A stretch of DNA of 64,000 nt from an uncultured Bacteroidales bacterium (lineage in GTDB: Bacteria > Bacteroidota > Bacteroidia > Bacteroidales > UBA932), in NCBI GenBank assembly GCA_944322565.1, contig CALUPG010000003.1, positions 186,001 through 250,000 of the forward strand. Direction: 5' to 3'. The notes beneath the pieces are model-generated. The model saw nothing but the letters and a program-made list of their open reading frames with translations. It was not told where the DNA came from and did not search any database. A program made the translations under genes and the position numbers. Below, one piece after another: positions 42,718 through 51,937 of this stretch. Within the stretch, counting starts at the first letter, position 1, and the number at the start of each line of letters is the position of its first letter.

Positions 42718-43911
42718 CTATTCAACATAGAGAAGGAGACCTTTCAGATACTCCCCTTCCGGATGGTAGATATTTACGGGATGGTCTCCGGGCTGGTTGA
42801 GACGGTCAAGTATCCGGACACTTCTTCCCGTCTGGGCGGCAGCGGAAAAGACTGTGAGGGCGAATGTCTCCTTGTCAACGACCTGGGAACAGCTGTAGGT
42901 GAAGACAAGTCCGCCTGCCGCAACCTTTGAGATTGCTGCGGCATTCAGTCTCTGATATGCCCTCAGGGCATTGTGCAGGGCTCCGCGGTGTTTGGCAAAT
43001 GCCGGCGGGTCCACTATCATCATATCGTATTTTCCTTCAGGGACATTCTTGAGAAAATCAATGGCGTCGCAGCAGAAACCTTCATGCTGTCCTGCGGAAA
43101 AACCGTTCAGGACGATGTTCTTGTCCACGAGATCCATTGCACGCCTGGAACTGTCCACGGAATCCACATGCGAAGCGCCGCCGCACAGGGCATATACTGA
43201 AAAGCCTCCGGTATAGCAGAAAAGGTTCAGCACATTGCGGCCGGATGCATATTTCTCGACGAGATGGCGGTTCTCTCTCTGATCAAGGAAGAATCCCGTC
43301 TTCTGGCCGTCAGTCCAATTCACCATAAACTTGTGTCCGTATTCAAGGACGGTCTGGCTGTCGTCGCTGAATCCTTCTTTCCTGTATATATAGCCGTCCA
43401 CCAGATCGAGTCCTGCCTTGAACGGAGCCGTGCCGGAACTCTTGTCATAGACGGCCTTGAGCTCGTCTCCATAGACTTCTTTCAGCGCCCCCGCTATCTG
43501 AAGGCGGGAGCGGAACATTCCGGCAGAATGGGCCTGCATGACACATACGCCGTCGTACCAGTCGATGATCAGCCCCGGAAGATTATCCCCTTCTCCATGC
43601 ACCAGCCTGTAACAGGTTGTCTGACATTGTCCGACAAGGGCAAGGGCCTTTCTCTGCTCAAGTGCCCGGGAAAGCATGGTTCTCCAGAAATCCGGCTTCA
43701 GCACATCCGAGTCGAAGCTCAGGACACGCACGGCTATTGAACCTATCTGATAATGGCCGCAGGCCAAGAAAGTGCCGTCAGAGGCATATACGCCTACAAC
43801 ATCTCCTTCCGACGGCTCTCCGACAATTTGTGCGATTGCACCTGAGAACACCCAGGGATGAAATCTCTTCAGGGACTCCTCCCTGCCTCTCTTCAAAATG
43901 ACTTTGTCCAT
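42718..43911 (-). CDS. rlmI: Class I SAM-dependent rRNA methyltransferase with PUA domain (RlmI-like)
   Basis: This 397-residue protein has an N-terminal PUA domain (ILKRGREESLKRFHPWVFSGAI...). The Rossmann methyltransferase domain carries NVLNLFCYTGGFSVYAL and the catalytic loop MMIVDPPAFAKHRGAL, and an FTYSCSQ segment follows. RlmI methylates C5 of a cytosine in 23S rRNA. The exonuclease gene lies 33 bp upstream on the same strand. Confidence 0.9.
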   Translation of the reverse strand: MDKVILKRGREESLKRFHPWVFSGAIAQIVGEPSEGDVVGVYASDGTFLACGHYQIGSIAVRVLSFDSDVLKPDFWRTMLSRALEQRKALALVGQCQTTCYRLVHGEGDNLPGLIIDWYDGVCVMQAHSAGMFRSRLQIAGALKEVYGDELKAVYDKSSGTAPFKAGLDLVDGYIYRKEGFSDDSQTVLEYGHKFMVNWTDGQKTGFFLDQRENRHLVEKYASGRNVLNLFCYTGGFSVYALCGGASHVDSVDSSRRAMDLVDKNIVLNGFSAGQHEGFCCDAIDFLKNVPEGKYDMMIVDPPAFAKHRGALHNALRAYQRLNAAAISKVAAGGLVFTYSCSQVVDKETFALTVFSAAAQTGRSVRILDRLNQPGDHPVNIYHPEGEYLKGLLLYVE

Positions 43912-43944
43912 ACCTTATATAATAAAAATGCCGGCGGGGAAAGT

Positions 43945-44550
43945 TTATAAGGTCTCCGTCTGAGGAAGAGGCCCTGAATTCATGAGCTTCACATACATCT
44001 CCCTGCACACCCAGGCATCAGTCGCAGCGTATTTCATCTGCGATTCCGAAAGAGTCTCAGCCTCCCAGTTGGAAAGCTGCTGGGCCTTTGATATTCTGAA
44101 TCCCAGGATGATGGCTGTCATTTTCTTTACACTCCTGTCTTGGATTCCGTAGTCACCTACCATCTTCTGGAGATCCACGAATGCCCTTGGCGTAAACTCC
44201 TGATATTTCTGCAGCCCGCGGATATCATCTGTCACTGCCGCCCCGACCTTAATGACCTTGTCGCTGGAGAGAAGTACAGACAATTTCTTCGGAAGGCCCA
44301 TATGGTTGATTCTGAACAGGAAAGCATGTTCCTTGCCGGACAGCTGAAGCAGACCCACCCCATATCTCGGCTGGGATGCCGAGAAACAGGGACGAGTCTC
44401 CGTATCAAAGCCTATGACTTTCTGGGACTTGAGATAAGATACAGCCCTGTTGAATTCAGACCCGACCGTATCAATCAGATGAATCCTCCCCGGAAAGCTC
44501 GCCTGCTCCAGACGCTCTATTTCTTCTGCTTCTATGCTGGCTATAAACAT
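43945..44550 (-). CDS. 3'-5' exonuclease, DEDDy type
   Basis: This 201-residue single-domain protein has motif I VIGFDTETRPCF (D-x-E), motif II around GAAVTDDIRGLQKY and motif III YAATDAWVCREMY (Y-x3-D). It resembles the exonuclease domain of RNase D or WRN without an HRDC domain. It probably trims RNA or DNA 3' ends. It is followed by rlmI on the same strand. Confidence 0.88.
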   Translation of the reverse strand: MFIASIEAEEIERLEQASFPGRIHLIDTVGSEFNRAVSYLKSQKVIGFDTETRPCFSASQPRYGVGLLQLSGKEHAFLFRINHMGLPKKLSVLLSSDKVIKVGAAVTDDIRGLQKYQEFTPRAFVDLQKMVGDYGIQDRSVKKMTAIILGFRISKAQQLSNWEAETLSESQMKYAATDAWVCREMYVKLMNSGPLPQTETL

Positions 44551-44596
44551 CTTTTTATATTATATGGACTGCTTTATTATCTGGACAGCGGTTCTC

Positions 44597-46771
44597 TTAT
44601 ATGAACAGCAGTTCGCGGTACTTAGGCAGAGGCCACATCTCGTCATCTACAAGCATCTCAAGATGGTCGGCGCTGTCACGGACCTTGTCCATCAGGTCCT
44701 TCACTTCATGAGAATACACCTTTGCCCTTTCAGCTATGTCCTCTATTCTGTTCGCATGCTTGCGGGCCTCCACGAGGGCCTCCACATCGGAGGACATCCT
44801 GTTGATGAACATGGAAATCTTCTTCAGGGTCGAGACTTCCGATGCGCAGAGTTCACGGTATTCTTCTCCGAAGACATCCTTTACCCCCTTGACATTCTCT
44901 ATCAGGATGTTCTGATAACGGATTGCGGCAGGAAGAACATGATTCAGACAGATATCTCCTATTACCCTTGCCTCTATCTGGAGTTTCTTCACATATGTCT
45001 CGTTCAGGACTTCAAACCTCGCCTCGACCTCATTTGGGGCAAGCACCCCGAGCTTCGAGAACAGCTCCACGGTCTTCTTCTCATGATAGACTTCGTATGA
45101 CTCAGGCACATTGGTAATGGCGCGCAGCCCCCTTCTCTTCGCCTCAGCTTCCCACTCCCTGCTGTAGCCGTTGCCCTCGAACATGATGTTCCTGGACTCG
45201 TGGATGAATTTCCTGACTACGGTCATGACAGCATTGGAAAGTTCTTCTCCCTTCGCTGTGAGGGCGTCCACCTCCGCCTTGAAGTTGTTGAGACTCTCGG
45301 CGACAATGGAATTGAGGACATATACCGCGGAAGCGACATTGACCGACGAACCTACTGCCCTGAATTCAAATCGGTTGCCGGTGAAGGCAAACGGTGATGT
45401 CCTGTTCCTGTCGGTGTTGTCCGGGAAAATGTCCGGAATGGCATTCACTATTCTGATGGTCTCCTGATTGACCACATCCTCATGCAGGTCCTGCATGTTC
45501 TCTATAGACTGGAATATATTATAAAGGGTAGAGCCCGAGAATACGGACATCACTGCAGGCGGCGCCTCGTTGCCTCCGAGCCTGTATGAATTGCTCAGGG
45601 TGGCGATGCTGGCCATCAGAAGATAATGGTGGTCATGGACAGCCTTGAGAACTGAGGAATAGAATGACAGGAACTGCAGATTCTTGGTCGGGGTCTTGCC
45701 CGGGGAAAGGAGATTCACTCCCCCGTCGGTGACAATCGACCAGTTGCAGTGCTTGCCGGAGCCGTTCACACCGTCAAAAGGCTTCTCGTGGAATATAACC
45801 TTGAGATGATGCTTTTCTGCAACCTTCTGCATGATAATCATCAGCATCATGTTCTGGTCTATGGCCTTGGTGGCCTCACAGTACACCGGAGCACACTCAA
45901 ACTGGTTAGGAGCCACCTCATTGTGCCTTGTCTGGAGCAAAATACCGAGCTTGTATGCCTCTGTCTCAAAATCCTTCATGAATGCGCTGACCTTGGTGGG
46001 AATGGCACCGAAATAATGGTCTTCAAGCTGCTGGTCCTTGGCGGAAGTATGGCCGATGACTGTCCTGTCGCAGAGCACAAGGTCCGGCCTTGCATTGTAC
46101 AGAGACTCGTCTACAAGGAAATATTCCTGCTCTAGGCCGAGATTGGCATGGACGCTTTTGACCGAAGGGTCGAACAGCTTCGCCACAGAGGATGCTGCTT
46201 CGCTCAGTGCCTGGAGAGACTTCAGGTTCGGCACCTTTGTATCCAGGGCTTCTCCCGTATAGGAAACAAACACTGACGGAATGCAGAGCGTGCCGTCCAG
46301 AATGAACACCGGGGAAGACGGGTCCCATGCGGAATATCCCCTTGCCTCGAATGTATTCCTGAGTCCTCCGTTCGGAAAACTTGAGGCATCCGGCTCCTGC
46401 TGCACAAGTGCGCTGCCGCTGAATCTTTCGAATGCCTGTCCGTCCTTGACCACTATGAATGCTTCATGCTTCTCCGCAGTGGCATCGGTAAGAGGATGGA
46501 AAAGATGTGTATAATGTGTGGCCCCCATCTCCATTGCCCAGGCTTTCATGCCGGAGGCAATCTCGTTGGATACGCTTCTGTCCAGCTTCGCCCCGTATTT
46601 GACGGCGGCGAGCACGGCCTCGTAGGCCTGTCTGGACATGTAGCTTCTCATCTTGAAGAGGTCAAGCACATTCTTGCCGAAATACTTCGACACCGGTCCA
46701 TCTTCAACGCAGAAGCGTTCGGCGTGGTGGGATGCCGCTTCATTCAATGCTCTTTGTCTGAACGCTGCCAT
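44597..46771 (-). CDS. glnN: Glutamine synthetase type III
   Basis: This 724-residue enzyme makes glutamine from glutamate and ammonia. Size and domain plan fit GSIII of Bacteroidota (about 730 residues). It has the N-terminal GSIII domain, NLGLEQEYFLVD, HNEVAPNQFECAPVYCEA for metal and ammonia binding, NGSGKHCNWSI, and RNRTSPFAFTGNRFEFRAVGSS before the C-terminal helical domain. It is divergent from the aminotransferase gene, and the two promoters share a 92-bp gap. Confidence 0.96.
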   Translation of the reverse strand: MAAFRQRALNEAASHHAERFCVEDGPVSKYFGKNVLDLFKMRSYMSRQAYEAVLAAVKYGAKLDRSVSNEIASGMKAWAMEMGATHYTHLFHPLTDATAEKHEAFIVVKDGQAFERFSGSALVQQEPDASSFPNGGLRNTFEARGYSAWDPSSPVFILDGTLCIPSVFVSYTGEALDTKVPNLKSLQALSEAASSVAKLFDPSVKSVHANLGLEQEYFLVDESLYNARPDLVLCDRTVIGHTSAKDQQLEDHYFGAIPTKVSAFMKDFETEAYKLGILLQTRHNEVAPNQFECAPVYCEATKAIDQNMMLMIIMQKVAEKHHLKVIFHEKPFDGVNGSGKHCNWSIVTDGGVNLLSPGKTPTKNLQFLSFYSSVLKAVHDHHYLLMASIATLSNSYRLGGNEAPPAVMSVFSGSTLYNIFQSIENMQDLHEDVVNQETIRIVNAIPDIFPDNTDRNRTSPFAFTGNRFEFRAVGSSVNVASAVYVLNSIVAESLNNFKAEVDALTAKGEELSNAVMTVVRKFIHESRNIMFEGNGYSREWEAEAKRRGLRAITNVPESYEVYHEKKTVELFSKLGVLAPNEVEARFEVLNETYVKKLQIEARVIGDICLNHVLPAAIRYQNILIENVKGVKDVFGEEYRELCASEVSTLKKISMFINRMSSDVEALVEARKHANRIEDIAERAKVYSHEVKDLMDKVRDSADHLEMLVDDEMWPLPKYRELLFI

Positions 46772-46804
46772 AAATTATCAAGAATTAATTCTCAAGAACG
46801 CCCG

Positions 46805-46812
46805 CAAAGGTA
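46805..46812 (-). promoter_or_regulatory. -7 element of glnN
   Basis: The minus strand reads TACCTTTG, matching TAnnTTTG, 33 bp upstream of the glnN ATG. It lies 21 bp from the opposing -7 element of the aminotransferase gene, so the promoters overlap face to face. Confidence 0.45.
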
Positions 46813-46833
46813 GAAAAAAGGAAGAAAAAAGAC

Positions 46834-46841
46834 TATATTTG
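46834..46841 (+). promoter_or_regulatory. -7 element of the aminotransferase gene
   Basis: TATATTTG is an exact TAnnTTTG ending 22 bp before the ATG at 46864. There is no clear -33 element. Confidence 0.5.
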
Positions 46842-46863
46842 CAGCCGAATTAATTGAACAAAT

Positions 46864-48066
46864 ATGGCAAAGATTTCCGCTAAGGCCCAGCAGATGCCTG
46901 CATCTGCCATCAGAAAACTCATACCGCTTGCAGACGCGGCCGTTGAGAAAGGTGTTAAGGTATACAGACTCAACATGGGACAGCCGGACATAAAGTCCCC
47001 GTCATGTGCACTTGATGCAGTGAAAAACATAAATCTGAAGAATGTTTCCTATTCAAATTCCGCAGGCCTTATGGAGCTCAGGAAAGGGCTCGTGGAAAAA
47101 TACTACCGCAAAATCGGCATCAACATCGAAGTGCCTGAACTCATTGTGACGGTCGCAGGCAGCGAGAGCGTCCTCCTTGCCCTTGAAATCACATGCAACG
47201 CCGCAGATGAAGTGCTTGTGCTTGAGCCGTTCTACACCAACTACAACACTTTCGCCTTCATGAACGAAATCACTCTGAAGGCCATCCCGACCGACATAAG
47301 CAACGGTTTTCAGGTACCTGACATCGAGGAATTCGAAAAGGCCATCACAGACAAGACCAAGGCCATCCTGATATGCAACCCGGGCAACCCCACAGGAACC
47401 CTGTATACGAAGGAGAGCATGCTCGCCCTCGGAGAAATTGCCCGCAGACATGACCTCTTCCTCATTTCAGATGAAGTATACAGGGAATTCTGCTACACAG
47501 ACGAGCCTCATTTCTCGGCCATGAACATCCCGGACCTCGACCAGAATGTCATTCTGGTGGATTCCGTGTCAAAGAGATACAATCTCTGCGGGGCCCGCGT
47601 CGGCTGCATCGTGTCCCATAACAAGGAAGTGATGGCCGCAGCCATGAAGTACGCCCAGGCCCGCCTCTGCCCTCCTGTACTCGGACAGATTGCCGCCATC
47701 GGAGCTCTCGACACCCCGCAGGAATATTTCGACGCTGTCCGCGAAGAATACATAAGAAGAAGGAACTATATGATAGACACCCTGAACTCGATTCCGGGGG
47801 TATACACTCCCCTTCCTATGGGTGCCTTCTACACCGTTGCCAAGCTTCCGGTCGACGACACAGAGAAGTTCGCCCGCTGGATGCTCGAGGAATTCAGGTA
47901 CGGGAACGCCACGACCATGGTCACCCCTGCCGCGTCATTCTTCAAGACTCCGGGAATGGGCACCAACTATGCCCGCATAGCCTATGTGCTTGAAATCCCA
48001 GAAATGGAGAAAGCCCTCAAGTGCCTTGCAGAAGGGCTGAAGCAGTATCCGGGAAGGACAGAATGA
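46864..48066 (+). CDS. PLP-dependent aminotransferase, aspartate/aromatic class I
   Basis: This 400-residue fold-type I aminotransferase has NMGQPDI at the N-terminus, CNPGNPTGTLYT (171-182), ISDEVYREF and the PLP lysine K237 in SVSKRYNLCGARVG. A C-terminal Arg in YARIAYV binds the substrate carboxylate. It probably makes aspartate, alanine or aromatic amino acids from the 2-oxo acids. The promoter shared back-to-back with glnN suggests joint nitrogen control. It converges with the last pilus-locus gene (17 bp between stops). Confidence 0.9.
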   Translation: MAKISAKAQQMPASAIRKLIPLADAAVEKGVKVYRLNMGQPDIKSPSCALDAVKNINLKNVSYSNSAGLMELRKGLVEKYYRKIGINIEVPELIVTVAGSESVLLALEITCNAADEVLVLEPFYTNYNTFAFMNEITLKAIPTDISNGFQVPDIEEFEKAITDKTKAILICNPGNPTGTLYTKESMLALGEIARRHDLFLISDEVYREFCYTDEPHFSAMNIPDLDQNVILVDSVSKRYNLCGARVGCIVSHNKEVMAAAMKYAQARLCPPVLGQIAAIGALDTPQEYFDAVREEYIRRRNYMIDTLNSIPGVYTPLPMGAFYTVAKLPVDDTEKFARWMLEEFRYGNATTMVTPAASFFKTPGMGTNYARIAYVLEIPEMEKALKCLAEGLKQYPGRTE

Positions 48067-48083
48067 CATCTTCGGGGGACTGT

Positions 48084-50003
48084 CTAACGGGAAAATTCCG
48101 CTGACGCATCCCGGACTATGTCTTCCGGGATATCACCTTCATCCAATGCCGTTCTGATGAACGAGTCATCCAGACTGAAGGCAGAGACAAGAAAATCAGC
48201 TGCGGCATTGAAATTCTCATAATATGAATCCATGTCTCCGGCATCAAGGCTTCTCTGTGCATCACGGCTGCGGACTATGGACCAGAGGTACTGCACCTTG
48301 GCAGATTCCTCCGTCATTGTCATGAGGGTCTGCTCGGCCATACGGTCAAATGCGGCCTTGTCCTGTGCAAGATACATCACGACCTTGTTTACCGGTGATG
48401 ATGCAGACACTATTGCGGAGATTTCATCGGAGAGGTTCTTCATGGCCGGGGATGAAGACTTCATATAATAGCCTCCATGGCAGAGGACAATGGCCCTGAG
48501 TAGTCTGTTTTCCTCGGTATCCGGCAGTATGGGAAGAAGAGAGCGAGCACTGTCATAGTCATCCCCGGCAAGAAAAGTCATTATCTGCAGGGCAACTGTC
48601 TGCTCTATATTGACGACTTCCTTTACTGTGCCATCTGGCTTGTAGACATAGTGATTGGCCGGACAGGACCTGTCAATGAGAGGAGACAGCACTGTCGTAT
48701 CGGCAATTCCCCTTTCCAGAGAGGCTGCGGCAAGATTGCCGGCGGCAAGCGGCCATGGCCGTCCGTTTATGGCGACGGACTCCCTGTAGGCCCGCCGGTA
48801 CAAGTCATACAGACGGTCGGGATCTTTCACCGCAGAAAACAGCTGCCTGTATTCGTCAAGTCCATATTGAGGCCTGACCGCTGCAGTCTCGGTCTCGTAT
48901 TTCGCAATGATTTCATCAGGAGAAAGCGCCCTGAGGCTTTCATACACATACTCGACAAGCACAGAATTTCTTTCGTCATACAGAGAATCGCTCCGTCCCA
49001 CATCCACTGTCCTGGTCTGGATGTATGTCCTGTTCCTGACATTCCGGGGAAGGATGGAATTTATCAGTTCCGTGGCCGTTCCAATGCGGTCAGACGCGAG
49101 CTTGCTGCCATCTGCTCCCGAGCCATAAGGCCTATATACAGAAATCCTGATGCTTTTCAGCTGGAACGCACTGCGTCCCAGGATATTGGAAATGTCCGCC
49201 TTCAGATTGCCGAGCCTGCCGGAATTGTCTTTGTCGGACATATCAAGGCGCGATGAGCCTGGAACAAAGCCGAGGCTCACTGCAGTTGTGGTGTTGCGAA
49301 GCTCAAGCCGCGGAGACACGACAAAGTCGTCCGGATTCAGAATATATGATGAAACCGGCATGTCCAGAAGGTGAAGGGGCCTCCATATACGGTCAGAGGC
49401 AACAGTCAGAGTATCCTGAAAATATATTTTCTTTCCTTTCCGAATATCCATCAGGGCTTTCACCTGATATTTGCGTGTATCCCCCTTGAGTGTAAGGTCA
49501 TTGGTAAAGGTAATGACCTTGAGGCTGTCCATCGCCGACACTTTGACCCGGTCCAGAGGATAGTCCCATTCCGCGCAGAAATCCCGGGGCTGGAAGCTGT
49601 CATCGTTTTCACAGAGGAAAAGGCGGAGATTCATGACAGAATTGGGGCGGATAAGGCCGACAGGGACATTGACATCAAAACTCAGAAGCCTTCTGTTGCC
49701 CACAAGACGGTTCTCCCTTTCCGACACGGATACTTCAAGGGCATTGTCTATCTCTACTTTCCCGGAGGATTCCGGCCTGGATTTCTCCTTGCGGGACAGC
49801 CGCTGTATGTAGCGGAAATACTTTTCCCTCTGTCTCTGCTCATACCGGCGGACCTTGTCCTCAAGCTTGCGGAGGACATCCATACCCTTTACTTCCTGCA
49901 CCTGTGGAGAAGCCGCACAGGAAGGACTCAATGATGCAGGTAAAACAAATGCCATTGCCGTCATGACGGCAATGACAAATATGTTTGCATACCTATTTTT
50001 CAT
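48084..50003 (-). CDS. Pilus-locus accessory protein, diverged third paralogue
   Basis: This 639-residue exported protein has a signal peptide core ending LSPSCAAS, possibly a lipoprotein. It follows the same plan as the genes at 50053 and 53319. An N-terminal beta region contains RPLHLLDMPVSSYILNPDD, a central region takes the place of the OmpA-like segment, and a helical repeat region holds LYDLYRRAYRESVAINGRPWPLAAGNLAAASLERGIADTTVLSPLI. Its central segment (SVYRPYGSGADGSKLASDRIGTA) has lost the peptidoglycan-binding pattern of the other two. It is the last gene of the pilus locus. Confidence 0.6.
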   Translation of the reverse strand: MKNRYANIFVIAVMTAMAFVLPASLSPSCAASPQVQEVKGMDVLRKLEDKVRRYEQRQREKYFRYIQRLSRKEKSRPESSGKVEIDNALEVSVSERENRLVGNRRLLSFDVNVPVGLIRPNSVMNLRLFLCENDDSFQPRDFCAEWDYPLDRVKVSAMDSLKVITFTNDLTLKGDTRKYQVKALMDIRKGKKIYFQDTLTVASDRIWRPLHLLDMPVSSYILNPDDFVVSPRLELRNTTTAVSLGFVPGSSRLDMSDKDNSGRLGNLKADISNILGRSAFQLKSIRISVYRPYGSGADGSKLASDRIGTATELINSILPRNVRNRTYIQTRTVDVGRSDSLYDERNSVLVEYVYESLRALSPDEIIAKYETETAAVRPQYGLDEYRQLFSAVKDPDRLYDLYRRAYRESVAINGRPWPLAAGNLAAASLERGIADTTVLSPLIDRSCPANHYVYKPDGTVKEVVNIEQTVALQIMTFLAGDDYDSARSLLPILPDTEENRLLRAIVLCHGGYYMKSSSPAMKNLSDEISAIVSASSPVNKVVMYLAQDKAAFDRMAEQTLMTMTEESAKVQYLWSIVRSRDAQRSLDAGDMDSYYENFNAAADFLVSAFSLDDSFIRTALDEGDIPEDIVRDASAEFSR

Positions 50004-50052
50004 ACATGTTCATATTCCGTTCAAAGTTAGAAACTTTTCGCGAAATAAGAAA

Positions 50053-51927
50053 CTACCGGGACTGTAGAGCCGTCCGCCAGACTGCCTCGGTTATATCACC
50101 GTCATATTCCGCCGTCTTCTTCAATGAGCAGTCGCGTCTTATGGCTTCAGACAATAATCCGGCAGCATCTTCTTCTTCCTTGAAAGAATTGTTGTTGTCA
50201 CCAAGCGATGAATAGCCGGCGGCACGGCGGCATGCCAGCACTGCTTTCAGGTAATATGTCATGGCATCGTCCTCAGGAAGAGACTCAACGATTTCCGAGG
50301 CCCTGGCATCATCCGAAGCCGTACAGAGGGAAAGATACATTATGGCCTTGTTTCTTGGTGAAGAAGACAATATGTCATTGAAACGCTCTTGCTGCACGGC
50401 ACGGAGACTTTCATTTTCGGAGGCTGCAAAATAATCCGCCTGATACATTATCATTGACTTCAGCAGACTGTGGCATTCATTGTCCGGCAGCACACGCAGC
50501 AGTCTCTCTGCCCCGTACAAATCCCCGGCAATCGCATACATGACGGCCTGCATGGCAATTACTGCCGGATTATTGATTTCCGCAACCCGTATTCCCGCCT
50601 CATTGCGCATTATGAATGTCTCCGGCACATATTTGTTTATGAACGGGGCGAGGAGTGCCGTATCGGAAATACCCCGTTGAGCCTTAGCTTTTGCAAGCAG
50701 ATACGAGGACAGCATCCAGGGACGGCCATATTCCTTGAGATACTGGTCACAGGCCCGCCTGTACAATTCATAAAGTTCATCCCTGTCTTCAACCATCTTA
50801 AAAAGATGCCAGAATTGATCTGATGAAAATTCTTTTGCACCGGAACGATAATCATTGTCTTCCATATAACGGGCATAAATTTCTTCCGGCGAAGGGAAAC
50901 TGTTGTCCGCATACCGGCATTCTATGGTAATTTTCCTGAACTCCGACAGATACGGGACTATGTCATCCTCATAAAACGGCAGATTCCTTATCTGAGAGTA
51001 CCGGCTTTCCTCAGAACTGGCTCCGTCAAGTATGGCACGGAGCTCCGCGGCTTCGGCAAAGAGCGAATCCTTCTCCATCGCTGTCGCAACATCATCCCAT
51101 GCTGCCACCTTCGCACTCTGCATGATGAATGTCCTCTCCCTTATATACTCCGGGACAACTGAGCTGATGATTCCGACAGCCTCCGACAGCCTTTTTCCGG
51201 CGAGAATTTCATTTGCGGCACTGTTGCCCGCCGGGGATGCCCATCCCTCAATATGTATCTCCATCAATTTCTTGCTTTCAGAATTGATTATTCCGGATAG
51301 AGATGACTTCAGTTCTTCAAGAGAACGGGATGTCAATGAGTCCTTCTCATCAGGCATATGACTGCCGGGCGCGCACCGGAGAGTCGTTTCTGCAGTGAAG
51401 CGCTTCAATTCTTTTCTCGGCCTCGACTTGTTACTGTTGAAATCAAGATTATAGTCGTCAAGCGGATACTCCAGCATCCGGAAAGGCCTGCGTACACGTG
51501 AAGAAAAAGCAATGACTGTATCTTCGGTCTCTTTCCTGCCGGCAGAATACCAGAGGAGCGTATTGACAGTGTCCGTCATATTATCAAGGACTACATGTGT
51601 CTGAAATATCTCGGAAAGAAAATCGGTCTTCTTCTTCCATTCGGAATCCTTTTCAGGGATTATCATGAGCGGGACCGTCCTTTCCTCAAATCCGTCCTGA
51701 CTGACATTGTACGCCTCTCCTTGCGGCATAAAGAAAGCCAAATAGAGTTTCTTTGTATTATATTCAGCAGGGACGGACACCTGGAATGAAATGTGCCTTC
51801 TGTTTCCGACCTGGACCGTTTCATCCTGACGCGGGATAATCTTGATTTCCTGGGCACTGACGGATAATCCCGCCTGCAGCATCATTAGTGCGGACAGGGC
51901 TGTGACTGACAAGATACTCTTTTTCAT
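50053..51927 (-). CDS. Pilus-locus accessory protein, OmpA-like/repeat type
   Basis: This 624-residue protein has signal peptide VTALSALMMLQAGLSVSAQ. An N-terminal beta region contains RPFRMLEYPLDDYNLDFN. The central OmpA-like segment IHIEGWASPAGNSAANEILAGKRLSEAV holds the Gly-x-Ala/Asp pattern. A C-terminal helical repeat region holds WHLFKMVEDRDELYELYRRACDQ. It fits Bacteroidales DUF3868/OmpA-like proteins found beside fimbrillins. It may anchor the assembly machinery to peptidoglycan. It lies 10 bp after the barrel gene and 49 bp before its own paralogue. Confidence 0.62.
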   Translation of the reverse strand: MKKSILSVTALSALMMLQAGLSVSAQEIKIIPRQDETVQVGNRRHISFQVSVPAEYNTKKLYLAFFMPQGEAYNVSQDGFEERTVPLMIIPEKDSEWKKKTDFLSEIFQTHVVLDNMTDTVNTLLWYSAGRKETEDTVIAFSSRVRRPFRMLEYPLDDYNLDFNSNKSRPRKELKRFTAETTLRCAPGSHMPDEKDSLTSRSLEELKSSLSGIINSESKKLMEIHIEGWASPAGNSAANEILAGKRLSEAVGIISSVVPEYIRERTFIMQSAKVAAWDDVATAMEKDSLFAEAAELRAILDGASSEESRYSQIRNLPFYEDDIVPYLSEFRKITIECRYADNSFPSPEEIYARYMEDNDYRSGAKEFSSDQFWHLFKMVEDRDELYELYRRACDQYLKEYGRPWMLSSYLLAKAKAQRGISDTALLAPFINKYVPETFIMRNEAGIRVAEINNPAVIAMQAVMYAIAGDLYGAERLLRVLPDNECHSLLKSMIMYQADYFAASENESLRAVQQERFNDILSSSPRNKAIMYLSLCTASDDARASEIVESLPEDDAMTYYLKAVLACRRAAGYSSLGDNNNSFKEEEDAAGLLSEAIRRDCSLKKTAEYDGDITEAVWRTALQSR

Positions 51928-51937
51928 TGTATTCCAA

